Notes: generated from the sequence alone by a model not told the origin. A stretch of DNA of 64,000 nt from Peromyscus leucopus (GCF_004664715.2 NC_051071.1:396001-460000); one strand, 5' to 3'; shown: positions 23,049-34,122, numbered from the stretch's first letter. Program-made: numbers and translations.

Positions 23049-23287
23049 GGGGCTGGAAAGGTGGCTTAGCGGTTAAGGTCACTGGCTGCTCTTGCCAAGG
23101 ACATGAGTTTGAGTTTGGGTCCCAGCACCCACAGGGTGGCTCATAGCTACCTGTAACTCCATTTCCAGGTGATCTAATGCTCTCTTCTGATGTAAATGGG
23201 CACCAGGCATGCACTTGATTGCCAGACATACATGCGAGCAAAACACTCATACACATAAAATAAAATTAATAAACCTAAAAAAAATTA
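23049..23287 (+). mobile_element. B3-type SINE, first of a tandem pair
   Basis: GGGCTGGAAAGGTGGCTTAG, GCTGCTCTTGCCAAGGACAT, CTGTAACTCCATTTCCAGG and an AAAATAAAATTAATAAACC tail. It is preceded by a 16-A run (23025-23040). Confidence 0.9.
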
Positions 23288-23289
23288 CT

Positions 23290-23498
23290 GTATGGTTGGA
23301 GAGGTGGCTCAGCAGTTAAGAGCACTGGCTGCTCTTCCAGATTCCCAGCATCCAGGTGGCAGTCTGTAACTCCAGTTGCAGGGGACCTGATGCTTTCTTC
23401 TGGCCTCTGTGGGCACTTCATACACATGGTAAACAGACATACGTGCAGGTAAAACATCTGTACACATAAAATAAAAATAGACAAATCTTTAAAAAATG
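23290..23498 (+). mobile_element. B3-type SINE, second of a tandem pair
   Basis: GGTTGGAGAGGTGGCTCAGC, GAGCACTGGCTGCTCTTCC, CTGTAACTCCAGTTGCAGGG and ACATAAAATAAAAATAG. A deletion after the A box removes part of the 'gaggtcctgagttc' segment. It sits directly in the A-tail of the previous SINE. Confidence 0.9.
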
Positions 23499-24375
23499 CA
23501 GTGTGCACCCACTTACCTCTCAGTTCCCTCCAATCAGCTGAGTGGGTTTGCATGCATCATCTCTTCCTGGTTCCAGTCACCCACTCAGACACCTCCACTG
23601 AGTGACAGATCCTTCTAGAAACACAGCTGCTTCAGATCACAGTGCCTCCAGTGAGTGTGTCTAGACTGGGTGGGGCTCCTTTTGGGGAATCCTCCAGTGA
23701 CAAAGATAAATGAGAGGCCAGTCTCTTTGGACAGGGAGCACTCCCTGCAGGCTTGGGACATCTGGTGCCCGTGTTCCTGTGTGTGTCAACACCCCGGGAG
23801 ATGGGAGCACCTTCTGGTACCGTAAGTGGATTCCTTTTCCCAAAAATAGCTGCCACCATAGGCCGATGTCATGGACCAACTGGACCTAGATAGTCCCGTA
23901 GATTTCCCTCCCGAGAGGCTTGGTGTGACCTGCAGAGAGGAGAGGGGATGGTGGTGGTTCTGTGCACTGGGGTCTGAGGAACAGGCCTCTGTAGCTCTTT
24001 ACTGGACCAGAGCAGCGGCTGCCAGAGCCTGCCCCATGCCCCACTGGAGATACTTGGTTAGTTTTGTTCCCCGGTTTGTTTGAGACTAAGGTGGAGTGGC
24101 TCCTGAAGTCATCAAATGACAAGGGGTGGGGTTTGCACATTGCCAGCTTTGATGGGGCATTAAGCACCATTATGGATACATCACACTGCCTAGGGGATAG
24201 TGTTCACGCTGGACACATTTATTCTAATGAGAAGAGAGACCCAGCACTGGGTACTGGCCTGTGGGTCCCACATGCAGGCTGGCAGGGACTCATTTAAATC
24301 TGAGTCTCCCTGTTTAAGAATGAGAAGAAATAATGCCAGGCCAGTGCTTTTCATTTCCAGGGCATTTACTAGATG

Positions 24376-24376
<1 letters not shown>
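23499..24376. other. Unique sequence, no gene seen
   Basis: About 0.9 kb with short overlapping frames on both strands and no recognised domain. Confidence 0.45.

Positions 24377-24420
<44 letters not shown>
24377..24420. repeat. (TG)n microsatellite
   Basis: About 22 pure TG units, adjoining a reversed B4-like SINE whose CA-rich tail probably seeded it. Confidence 0.97.
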
Positions 24421-24423
<3 letters not shown>

Positions 24424-24665
24424 ATGGAGTTCAGAAGTTAACCTTAATTTTAGAGACAGGATTTCTTATTGAATCTGGAGCTCACAGTTGTTTTGACTGG
24501 ATAACCAGCTGGCTCTGAGGAGATTCAGTTTCTGCCTCTCCAGCACTGGAAGAATTGCAGGCACACCCCACCAGGCATGGCTTTTAACCTGTGATTTCTG
24601 AGGTGTCAAACTCAGGTCCTCACGTTCATATGGAAAGTACTTGGTGACAGCCAACTCCCCAGCCT
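24421..24665 (-). mobile_element. B4-like dimeric SINE
   Basis: After the TG tract come a 7SL-like reversed part ('gagacaggatttcttattgaatctggagctcac', 'ccagctggctctgaggag', 'ctctccagcactggaag') and a reversed tRNA-like head (TCAAACTCAGGTCCTCACG ... AGTACTTGGTGACAGCCAAC). This is the dimeric order of B4-type elements. Confidence 0.65.
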
Positions 24666-24989
24666 CTAGATGAGGATTCTAATTGGCTATGTGATCCTGG
24701 ATTTCTTCCATTTAAGGGCATGATGAACAAAATTAAACCGAGATCGAGAAAAAAATTAAGCAATCAAGTTATATGGTGAACATATGGCTGCCACTGTTGG
24801 GCTCCAGTTCACATTGATCAAAATGTCACAGGATGTCACCTGACTGTAAAAAGTCAGAAAGAGTCTTTAAACATGCATCAGACTTAATAAACACATCATG
24901 TCAGGCTTCAAGATGGAAGGCCGATTCTCAGAACTCAGAACAATTTCTCCATAGCTTGTAAGATGGTTTTTTTTTTAATTTAGATATTT
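24666..24989. other. Unique sequence
   Basis: AT-rich unique DNA. No gene or repeat recognised. Confidence 0.4.
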
Positions 24990-25212
24990 TAAAGAAAATA
25001 CTTCCTTTCTAAATACTTTCTTTTAATTATATGTGTCTGTGTGTTTGTGCACATGAGTGTAGTGTCTGTTGATACCAGAAGAGGGCGTCAGATCCCCTGA
25101 AGTTTGAGTTAGAGGTGGTTGTGAGTTGCCCAGGATGAGTGCTGGGAACCAAATTCAAGTCCTCTGAACAAGTAGCACATGCTCTTAACAACCGAGCCAT
25201 CTATCCATTCCC
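24990..25212 (-). mobile_element. B3-type SINE
   Basis: 'accagaagagggcgtcagatcccc' and 'gaagtttgagttagaggtggttgtgagttgcc' form the B3 body, followed by the reversed head (ACATGCTCTTAACAACCGAG). The tail side is AT-rich. Confidence 0.85.
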
Positions 25213-25214
25213 TA

Positions 25215-25435
25215 ATTAAAAAAATACATTTATTTATTTATTTTGTGTATGTGTGTGTACACGCACTCAAGCCCTCACAGGTATGCATGCATGCATGCGG
25301 TCCATGTGGAAGTCAGAGGACAATCTGCAGGAGTTGATTCTATCCTTCCACAGTGTAGGCTCTGGAGATCAAACTCAGGTTATCAGATTAGTAATATAGA
25401 GAGCCCTTACCCACTAAAGCCATCTTGCCAACCCA
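25215..25435 (-). mobile_element. B2-superfamily SINE, in tandem with the previous one
   Basis: A reversed tail (AAAAATACATTTATTTATTT), GCATGCATGCATG, GGAAGTCAGAGGACAATCTG, CAGGAGTTGATTCTATCC, GATCAAACTCAGGTTATC and the head complement (CCCACTAAAGCCATC). Same subtype as 17450-17645. Confidence 0.75.
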
Positions 25436-27010
25436 TAAGTTGATTTTTTTAAATTAGGAATTGAAATAAAATAACAAGTATAAGTATTATTTGGAGGAAT
25501 AGAAAATAATAAAGATTACGGGACCCTGCTATATAAAAACTCAAATCATTGCCGAGTGAAACTAAAGACAATCTGCAGAAATGGGCAGCTGTCCCATGTT
25601 CATGGATGGGCACTCAGTATGGTTAAGGTATGTCTCGCCCTTCAGTTGATAGACAGCTGGGGCTGGCCAATGGTGGCCACTTAGACGGAGTGCCTCTTTG
25701 TGTAAGTAACATTTTATTAAACATTGTGTGTTGTGGCTTTTCACACTGCACTGGCAGCGTCCACCAAGTCAGAAAAGCCTGAAATCCACGCTGCCACACC
25801 ATACTTGAGAAGACTTCTCCCATCCTTTACTGGGAGGTTTTATGCACTCCAAATCCAAATGCTGTACATTTTTAGTTTTGCTTTGCCAAAATGTGTGGAG
25901 AGCTGATTAAGGCCCGAGTGAATATGTAAGGAGTGGATGGAGTCCTGAGTGAACATATGTTATTGACAAGAACCAATGCTTCAGACCCATGGGAATTGGT
26001 AAAGCGAGTCTCAGAGGCACAGCAAGGCTTCTCTCTGGCCCAAGCACTACTGTGGTTTATTCGTGATTGACCAGCCAAAGCAGCAACTGTGTCTTCCTCC
26101 TTCCTGACTGTGACCTGAGACAGCTCGGGACAGAGACCTCCTGCCGAGACTAGCCTCGCTCCCTGTGTGCTGTACATAATAAATGTGCTGAGGTTCACTG
26201 TGTTTCATAGTTAACGTGGTCCTGTCAGAAGGAGCGCAGCCCACCCGATGCCAGTTTTTCTGTACGTGTGCCTGTCCTTTCTCTGTTTGCTTATCACCCC
26301 AGTCAGGTGTCCAGGACCAAGCTGTGCTGGACATGTGGGTGGTGTCTGAACAGGGACGTCTTGATGACAGGGAACTTGCATCAGTCAGTTGAGGGAATGC
26401 TCAAATAAAGGTAACAATAAAGATAAAAATAAAGAAAAGGGAAATACAATTCCAAGGTTGGGTGTAAAATACAGGACCCGCAGGTTTATAGATGAACTGC
26501 TATGTTAGTTCTCTGAGGCCGAGATAGGCAGTTATCTACTAGTTCTTCAGAGATAAGTGACTATAAATACAGAACTCTCTAAAGGAGATTTTGAGGACTC
26601 TCAGGAGGAGAGTTAAAACTATGACTCCATCAACTCTTAGGCCATGTTCGGGACATGTGTCCCTGATGTTCTAATCTGAAAAGTAAGCTAATAATCAAAT
26701 GTGTCTCTCTCAGGGGTTCTAGGTTTTAGCTGGCTACGTCTGTTAAAGAGCTCAGGTTATCTCACGCTCTTGCTCATTCTCTGCTGGAGCATTCCTTCTG
26801 TTTCAACCATGCTGAACTCAGCATGTGTCCACCAAGGCCCTGTTCATCCAGCAGATACCCCAGTCCCAGATACAGTGAGTACCTGTCAGGCCAAGGCTTG
26901 GGGGCTGCAGTTGGGGACAGGAGGGCGATGGTTTGACCTTTGCCCTTAGCCCTGAAGAGTGTTTCAGGAGATACTTTCCTGGGGTCGGGCCCTGCATCAG
27001 TCTCTATTAG
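25436..27010. other. Mostly unique sequence, no gene seen
   Basis: No gene seen. The minus-strand frames at 25872-26334 have no recognised domain. GTACATAATAAATGTGCTGAGG near 26170, followed by GTTAACGTGGTCCTGTCAG, has the look of an LTR poly(A) region, but I could not place a family. Confidence 0.4.
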
Positions 27011-27349
27011 TGTGGTGTTTGAAAGAAAATGGCTCCCAAAGGGAATGGCACTACTAGGAGGTGTGGCCTTGTTGGAGGAAGTGTGTCACTGTGGAGGCAG
27101 GCTTTGAGGTCTCATATGTGCTCCAGCCATGCCCAGTGAGACAGTTCACTTCCCGTTCGTTACCTTTGGATCAAGATGTAGAATTCTCCAGCACCATGTC
27201 TGCCTGCATGCCACCACACTCCCAGCCGCCATGCTCCCTGCCAAAATGATACTGAAACTGTAAGCTGCCACCTCAATTAAATGTTTCCTCTATAAGAGTC
27301 TCCGTGGTCATGATGTCTCTTCACAGCAATAGAAACCCTAACTAAGACA
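27011..27349 (+). mobile_element. Solitary MaLR (MT-like) LTR
   Basis: TGTGGTGTTTGAAAGAAAATGG, GGAGGTGTGGCCTTGTTGG, AGGAAGTGTGTCACTGTGG, GGCAGGCTTTGAGGTCTC, AACTGTAAGCTGCCACCTC, AATTAAATGTTTCC and TCTCTTCACAGCAATAGAAA, ending CTAACTAAGACA. TG...CA ends and an ATTAAA-type poly(A) signal are where a rodent MT-class LTR has them. Confidence 0.8.
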
Positions 27350-27394
27350 ATTGATGACTTTTCTCATACCGAGATACCTGGCAAGAAGCAATTT

Positions 27395-27640
27395 CAGCAA
27401 CAAAGCCTTTATTTTGGCTTCCAGCTTGAGGGTCCGGCAGTACAGTTAGGAGAGTAGGAGCTTGTAGCATCTGGTCACCTTGTGTCCACAGTCAGGCAGG
27501 ACAGACAGGGATTGCTGGCTCTCATCTGGTCCCAAGTGCACCATTTCGCACTCAGGATGATCTTCCCTGGTAGATCTCTGGGGATGCCCTCCCAGACAAG
27601 TGGACAATGAGGGTTAATCGTAGTCTTGGCGACATTTGTT
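27395..27640 (-). mobile_element. LTR fragment, antisense
   Basis: CCTTTATTTTGGCTTCCAGC (reversed poly(A)-signal region), TGTGTCCACAGTCAGGCAGG and GATCTCTGGGGATGCCCTCC resemble the complement of the LTR type at 52866-53290 and 7841-8180. It is incomplete at the U3 end. Confidence 0.5.
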
Positions 27641-28015
27641 AGGAAAACTGAGAGGAAGCTGGGGCTTCAGACAGTCGCTCACATAGGTCAGAGGCCCAGG
27701 GTGTGAGATTCAGGTGTTGACAGGGCTATGTTCCCTTTAAACGTTCCTAGAGAGGGTCCTCTGGTCTCCCCACTCCTGATGGCCCCAGGTTGTAGCCATG
27801 TCCTTCAAGCCCCTGCCTCATCCCCACATGGCCTCCTCCACATGCCTGTGTCTTTCTCTCCCCTCCTTATGAGGCTTAGGCCCTTATTCACTCTGGCCTT
27901 GTCTCTACAGACCCTATTTCCAAGGAAGGGTCCCATGCTTAAACTCTGGGTAGATAGGAATTTGGGGAGCATGCAACACGGCACAGAACACTACATTTCC
28001 CAACAGGCCACAGGA
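27641..28015. other. Unique sequence
   Basis: No gene or repeat recognised. The 134-codon plus-strand frame at 27728-28132 ends inside the polypyrimidine tract. Confidence 0.4.
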
Positions 28016-28130
28016 ATGCTTCCTCCCTTCCTTTCTCTTCCTTTCTTCCTTTCTCCCTTTTTCCCCTTTCCTTCCTTCCTCCCTCCCTCCCTCCCTCCCT
28101 CCCTTTCTTCCTTCTATTCCTCCTTTGATT
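28016..28130. repeat. Polypyrimidine (CCTT/CCCT)n tract
   Basis: Plus strand almost wholly C/T: TTCC and CCCT tandem words, including a run of seven CCCT units. Mirror-symmetric pyrimidine tracts can form triplex (H-DNA). Confidence 0.95.
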
Positions 28131-29194
28131 GACTGTCCTGTCCTGTCTTTCAGCCTGGATGTCCTCATTATGGGAAACCCAAGTCCTTTTTTACAGGCGC
28201 CAGGTTCACCATAGGCCCCAACATTCCTGACTATGTTGGCGCTGAGTGCACAGAGACCACAGTTGCTGGAGGAGGTCAGCGTGGTGGCCAGGCTGCCTCT
28301 CTCCTCCCAGGGTCAATGTGGCCTCTGCAGGATCAGTGCCTTTGAGTTCACTCGTTACTTCTGGCTCTTAGCATTTTTGTGTGTGGTGGGGGTGTCCCAG
28401 GTGCAGATGTGACTAAGGTAGGAGGAAATGCCTCTAGGCAGCAGAGATGTGCCTGACAGAGCCCTGGCCTGGATTAGCACCCTGGGCAAGAGGCCCCAGA
28501 GCTCTCTCCATCACATGCGGATGTGAGGATGAAGTGAGAGGACAGCCACCTGCAGCTCAAGAGAGACCCTTCCCGAAGGGGCCCAGCCAGCGCCCTGACC
28601 CTGGATTCCAGCCCCTGAGCTGTGAAGCAGAAATAGCGGCGGGGCGTGTGTCACGCTTTGTCCTGGGAACTGGTACTGATGCCCTTGTGGGAACTAGGAG
28701 GGCTGGGGAAAGGCAGCGATGACGGGAGTCCTTCTTCCCATGATGCTGGCCTTGGCAAAGCCCACGCCACTCGCTTGCTAGGTCTATCTGTGGCAAACCC
28801 ATCCCCGGCCTTTCATGTGTCCTGACCCATTTAGCAGATAAACCCCAATACCACCATCTCATCCAACTCCCAGCACTGCCCAGTGTGGTCCTTGATCACC
28901 ACCCTACCAACTGAAGACACTGAGGCCTTGAGAGGTCTGTACCCTGGCTCTCTCTGCGCCATGAAAGTCTGTTGTTGCTTTCTCCCCGTCCCAGCACCAG
29001 GTCCTCATGGACACCCTGTTCCAGGGGCACCTGTTGGATCTCCATGTAGGTCCCCTATAGTCCACGGGTCTGAGAGTCCTCAGGCCCAGCTACCCCTGGC
29101 TTCTCCCAGGCAGCTGGCCACATTGCTTTCTTGCCTTCTCTAGAAGGGGTGGATATAGACTCAAGCTGGCTGCAGCCTCCAGGAGATGGGCCCC

Positions 29195-29560
29195 GCCTGC
29201 AGACACTATTAGTCCTAATTGCTTGGTGCTGACTTTGAAGGACATGGCCCTGGAAGGGCAGGGAGAGGCCTTCCTCGACCTGTCAGTAGTAATTGAGGGT
29301 AAATTAATATTTACTAAGCAGAGTCCCATGGAGAGGGGTGGGCCTGAGAACAGGGAGGGGGGGCTGTACAATCCAGGACCTGTGGCCCTCTCCCAGCAAT
29401 CTGCTCTGACGGCAGGCTCCTGGGAACCGAGAGAAATCCAATCCACAGCTAATTGAGGGGCCAGGCTTTCTCAGAGCTCTTCTGCCCCGACCTGGCTCAA
29501 AGTGTTTCACGTGCCCTCGGATGTGGTTGTACACATCAAAAGGAGCCACAGGAAACCTCA
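29195..29560. promoter_or_regulatory. Candidate conserved element with TAATTG cluster
   Basis: Homeodomain-type cores cluster here: TTAGTCCTAATTGCTTGG, CAGTAGTAATTGAGGGTAAA, TTAATATTTACTAAGC and CACAGCTAATTGAGGGGCC. The 9-mer TAATTGAGG occurs twice, 160 bp apart. A CACGTG E-box (TTTCACGTGCCC, near 29505) follows. No repeats. Enhancer function is inferred. Confidence 0.42.
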
Positions 29561-29971
29561 TAATGCCCCATTTCCCCTCACGCCACCCCCACAGCAGGAC
29601 CAGGGACAGGGACTTTCTACTGCCTCACACAGCACCTCACCCACTTGCTCCCTAGGGCCATGTGTTACCTTGAAAATTGCATTGGCTTTCTAAGGTGTTT
29701 ATGGAGAATCCTCCCAAATAGCATGGTTAAGACAGTAGACACATTCACTCCTGCTCCAGAGGTGACAGCCCAAGATGAAGGTGTGAGTAGGGCTGGCTGC
29801 CCTATAAGATTCAGATGCCTCCCGCTTTGCCTCACACAGCTTCCAAGGGTGGTCAGCACTTAAGGCCACCTGTTACCTTAGGCTCCTTGTCTGCCTGTCT
29901 GCATGCAAACTGACCAGAGAGGGCCACACTTGGTCTCCATCACACCTCTTCTACCTGGTCCTGGCTGGCTT

Positions 29972-30020
29972 CTAATTGGATTCCGGGCCCAGGTTCTACT
30001 GGGATGTGCTCCAGATGAGC
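29972..30020 (+). repeat. Low-copy repeat, copy A
   Basis: CTAATTGGATTCCGGGCCCAGG ... TGGGATGTGCTCCAGATGAGCC in pieces. It matches 31571-31624 (CTGATTGGATTCCAGGCCCA ... AGGGATGTGCCCCAGATGGGCC) in the same order and orientation. I know no family for it. Confidence 0.6.
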
Positions 30021-31570
30021 CTAGCGCCCTCCTCTTGAAGGGCCCATGCTTAGCTCAGAGCAGGCCTCATCCACTATGGCTCATCTTAATCAAGGACGCA
30101 GGTACAATTCCCAGTGCTTCTTCTTTGCAGGTTCCAGGGCAGTGCCACACCAGGTCCCTGGGGGACTCATCGAACTTCCCAGGGGCTTGGTTTCCTCTCA
30201 AGCAGGACCCTGCAATGGGATTCTCTTCTGAGTCCCTATAGCAACTGAGTGCCCATGTCAGAGCCCTTTCTTCCCCATCTGTGTGGACCAAGGGGCCAAG
30301 GCAGGAAGGCAAAGCTGCAGGCTTGAACTTGGTGACATCCCACTGCCTGCCGGGATCCCCTCTCCAAGTCAGCTGCTCATGCCATGTACAAGGTGGGTGG
30401 CCTTTTGGCCCTCAGAGCAGCATTATCACAGGCCAGGGGTTAAGTGACCACCCCCACTCACACCCCCAGGGCTGTGAGTCCTTGGTGGCAGGTCAGACAG
30501 GAAGGAGGGTCAGCTGACCTCAGGCATGAGCACCCTCCTAATTTGGCAGAAGCTAGCCAGTCCTGGGAAGCTGATGTGTTGCAAAAGTCACCAGGAGCTC
30601 AAACTGCATGCAGTCTTGGCTCAGCGCCTCACCCCCTCACAGAGAGGCAAAGGCTGCAGAGGCAAGCCTCAAAGCTGAGAGCTTCCCCTTTGCTTGGGGG
30701 GGGGTGCAGTTCATGTAAGGTGGCTTTAAGCATAGGAAGGACATTTCAGCCAGCAGAGAGGTCCAGGGATCATGGAAAATGGGAATCTGCATAGAGTGGA
30801 AGCATCCCTCACTTCAGCAGCTCATTAGTAAGAGTGTCCAGGCTGCAGGTAATCCCCAAGCAACCTCTCGGCCAGTGGGGGAAGCTTGTGGATAGGAAGA
30901 GTGATGCCTTCTCCTTCCGTCTCCTAGCAGACATCACTAATCAATGCTGGTACCTTTTTCTGTCCTGGTAGACATCACTGATCAACTACCTTCTCTTCTG
31001 AGGCCCTGGCCAGTCCCATGCTCATGAATGTGAACTTACATACTTCTTAGGCCCATCGCTTCATGGCCACATAGAGCCAGTTTAGTGTAATTCATCTCAG
31101 CCCATAGGAGAGCCCCAGTCTTGTTCCTACAAAGCTTGCCGGGATCAGTAGACATCATAGGGTCAGAGAGACAGAAGCCAAGAAAGAACCTGCAAGACCA
31201 CCCCTGGAGCACATAGGGAAGACAAGGCACAGGACTTCTCAGTAGCCAGAGTCATGCTCACCAGAGTCTCCCCATCACCCAAGGTGATGGCCAAAGCCCC
31301 TTGGCCAGGTTTCCCAGGACAGTTCCTGCTGACTCTGAATGCCATTCCAGCCCTGCCGCTGCCATACCCAGACTGTAGCCTTGTCTGGCCCCTGCCTCTG
31401 GAGACTACCAGCTGTGAAGCAAGGCTTGGGTCAAAGTCAGGAGCAGACCCTTTCCACACACATCTCTCAGGGCCTGTGCTGACACCTCTTCCATGTCTGC
31501 TCTATGACTCTGGAGGCGCCATATGAGACTGGTTTTCACCATGTCTCTAATGCCTAGTCCATGCTAAAAC

Positions 31571-31624
31571 CTGATTGGATTCCAGGCCCATCCAAGCTCT
31601 CTAGGGATGTGCCCCAGATGGGCC
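31571..31624 (+). repeat. Low-copy repeat, copy B
   Basis: Second copy of the ~50-bp element at 29972-30020, about 1.6 kb downstream and in the same orientation, with a few substitutions and a short indel in the middle. Weak similarity continues ~40 bp upstream. Confidence 0.6.
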
Positions 31625-32565
31625 GGGCGGGGTGGGGGGGCTCCCTGTTTCTGCTAACTGCATGGATAGGACAGAAAGAGTCCAGGAAGCTGAAAACCAA
31701 TTCAGACAGGACATGCAGTGGAAGTCCACAGAGCATGCGCCCTCACGATCCTTGTCTGTAGAACTTATTTAAGTGACACTCTGGCATCCACTGGGTGCCA
31801 CAGACTCACCAGCACACAATGTCCTGGGCTATAAAGAGTGTCATCTCTTGGCACAGTGCCTGGAGCCCCGGCTCTCAACACCCTTCTCCAGGAAGCCCAG
31901 GCCTGGGGCACACAGTCCTGAGTCCAGGCTCCTTGAAGCTGGTCACCTGTGCTCAAACTGACATCCTGGGGACTGAGAGCAGGTGCCCGTGTCCTTTGTG
32001 GCCAGGCTCCTGGGAAAAGAGGGTTGGTGCCTGTGGTGGCCTCTGCATCAGGCTTGTGCCAGGCACCTTTCACAGGGTAAGGTCGGTATGTCATGGCAGC
32101 TGAATGAAATCACACAAGTTCCAGAAGCCCATGTGAGCTGGCTCATTGCCTTCTGTGTCCTGACTTTCTCCCAAGGTAGCTATCTGTTCACCTTATAGAA
32201 ATTTGGCAATCACATCTATACCAAGAGCCCTGCCACCGGCCTGTGAACCTCAGAGCTTCCTAGTGTCTACATCGTGGCTGTGAGCCCCTTGTGGGGATAC
32301 CTGTCCACATTGGGTGCTCGTTAATCTCTCTGAGCCAAAGGTCCCTGGTATGCCTGGGGGGTGGTCACCCTTTTTAGGGCTGCTATTAGATGTGGCCACA
32401 GTGAGCCCTGGACTGAGCAATGACCAGCATGCTGGAGGGCTCAGCCTCCTGTTACAACTGAAAGGGACTCAGAAACCACCACCGGCTGCACCTGCTGGAG
32501 GGGGAGCTGGGGTCTGCACCCTCACTCCATCCGAGGAGGCTTTGGCCCCATGGCAATGGAATCAG

Positions 32566-33001
32566 TCTTTTCTTCCTCCCTCCTCCTCTGGCTTCTCCCC
32601 TCCCTCCTCCCCACCCTCTTTCTTCTTTCTCTCTTACTGAGGAACAGTGACCGTGGGCCGGCTTGAGCTGGAGTCAGAGTGGCTGCTAAGGCCCTCCACG
32701 CCCCCCTCTCCCAGCTTGTGATGAACAAACAGGTTTGGAGACAGCTGATTCTGAAGCTTGGTTTCCCTGGTTAAACTTCAAGACAGCCTCGGAAAAGGTC
32801 TTCCCCTGAGTTTCTGAAATTGGGGTGGTGGGGGAGAAGAATCTGAAATCTGGAGGGACCAGGGACTTGGGGGGTCTGTGGGGAAATGGACTGCCTTCAC
32901 ACTTTCTCCCCTCTTTCTCTCCTCTCTCCCCTGACTTTTACCTTCCCTTTCTCCCCACTCCGTATCGTTTTTCCTCTTTCAGTGAATCTGTCTCCCCTTC
33001 C

Positions 33002-33050
<49 letters not shown>
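32566..33050. repeat. Pyrimidine-rich region ending in (TC)n
   Basis: C/T-rich DNA at 32566-32640 and 32890-33000, then a pure (TC)n run at 33007-33050 and (TCTA)n to 33070. Ser/Leu/Pro-rich open frames here are artefacts of this composition. Confidence 0.9.
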
Positions 33051-33054
<4 letters not shown>

Positions 33055-33171
33055 TATCTATCTATCTCCCTCTTCCTGTCTGTCTTTACCTTCCTCCCCT
33101 TCCTGTCTCCCTGTCTTTGTCTCTCCTGTCTCTCATTTGTGTCTCTTTCTGTATGTAAGCGCCTAAGCTTC

Positions 33172-33260
33172 AGGGCTGGGGCTGCAACCCAACGGCAGAG
33201 CACTTGCTTAGCATGCATGATGCTCTAGTGCCACAAAGAGCACACATTAAAAAAAAAAGT
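33172..33260 (+). mobile_element. ID SINE
   Basis: AGGGCTGGGGCTGCAACCCA, then GGCAGAGCACTTGCTTAGCA and an A tail. It has a tRNA-Ala-like head and a diverged B box (ATGCTCTAGTGCCAC). Confidence 0.8.
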
Positions 33261-33274
33261 TTAAGACTCATTTA

Positions 33275-34028
33275 TATCTTGTCAAAAGGAAAATGTAGGC
33301 TGTGACGTGATCGACTCCATCAGACACGAGCTTCTTGTCTCTTCCCTCCCCCATCTCGGGTCCACAGTTTCCGCATGCCCGTGGTGGAGGGGGCCCAGGG
33401 TGTGAATCCTGGCCAGTCAATGCAAGCCGGTTTCCCCTCTCCGGCTAGTCCCCTCCTCTGAAGGAGGAGCTGGATCAAATGTTAATATTCTCCACATGTA
33501 GAATATTCCAGATAGCCTCGAGCTCATAGCGCCTTTTGAACTTGTGAACAGAAATTGATTCAAGGTGACGAATTTGTAATCAGTTTATGATTGATGGGCC
33601 GAGTTTCCAGAAAGGCAGCTCGGTGTCCCTCCTCCCTCCGGGGAAGCAAATGTGTTTCACTTTATCTCCCCCCAGCTCGGGACCCCGAGGACCAGGAGAA
33701 AGAAAATAAAGTCAACTGCGAGGTTTAACTTGTGTTAGAGCAGATGCCTCTCAATCTGCGCAGCGGGAAGGAAGCGCGAAGAGGCTCCACCGCTCCCGCC
33801 CGCCCCCGCCCCCGCCCCCGCCCGGCCCCGCCGGCTCTGGCAGATCGGATGTTAAACTATTAGCGTGATTGGGTGACTGATGACTTTGCAACTAATTTCG
33901 CTGGATTGGAAAGAGAGCAGGACAGGATGAAAATAGAAACATCTGTTTGGCTAGCCTAATTTCAAAGGATAATTGCCCAGTCCCTGCGCAGTCGCTACCC
34001 CCAAGCCTGCACCTTCGCTGACTTGCTG
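33275..34028. promoter_or_regulatory. Strongest candidate conserved regulatory element
   Basis: Repeat-free. It contains a PBX-HOX-type TGATTGAT (33588-33595), GAATTTGTAATCAGTTTATG, AAATTGATTCAAGGTGACG, AACTATTAGCGTGATTGGG, TGACTGATGACTTTGC and GCAACTAATTTCGCTGG. Many CpGs survive in AT-rich context (CTCGAGCTCATAGCGCC, GACGAATTTG), as expected of constrained developmental enhancers. A dense GC-box array lies inside it (33758-33836). No open frame across it has domains. I would rank this first for cross-species alignment. Confidence 0.55.
33758..33836. promoter_or_regulatory. CpG/GC-box array (CCCCGCCC repeats)
   Basis: A CpG-dense stretch unlike anything else in the window: CTGCGCAGCGGG, AAGCGCGAAG, then CCGCCC / CCCCGCC repeated about five times and CCGGCCCCGCCGG. 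GGGCGG/CCGCCC are Sp/KLF sites. At ~80 bp it is far below CpG-island length. It could be the core of a CpG-containing enhancer or the start of a noncoding transcript; no TATA box or splice donor is evident nearby. Confidence 0.55.
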
Positions 34029-34045
34029 CTTTTTTTCTTTCTCTT

Positions 34046-34120
<75 letters not shown>

Positions 34121-34122
34121 TT
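34029..34122. repeat. Polypyrimidine (TC)n tract
   Basis: T-rich start (TTTTTTTCTTTCTCTTTCTTC), then ~36 pure TC dinucleotides, then TTCTTTTTT. It adjoins the candidate enhancer and can form triplex DNA or bind GAGA/CTCT-binding factors. It explains the Glu/Arg-repeat frame on the minus strand. Confidence 0.97.

Larger units (their letters stand above)
28131..32565. other. Repeat-poor unique sequence, no gene seen
   Basis: About 4.4 kb with almost no recognisable interspersed repeats, which is unusual for this window. Frames of 110-118 codons on both strands overlap each other and lack domains. A TAATTG-rich patch (29195-29560) and a 50-bp low-copy duplication (29972/31571) are listed separately. 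Exclusion of SINEs and LTRs can indicate regulatory constraint; this is inference. Confidence 0.5.

Noticed and set aside
25880..26340. Possible LTR poly(A) region (ATAATAAATGTGCTGAGG, GTTAACGTGGTCCTGTC)
   Set aside because: Suggestive of a retroviral LTR, but I could not find TG...CA ends or match a family, so it is left unassigned.
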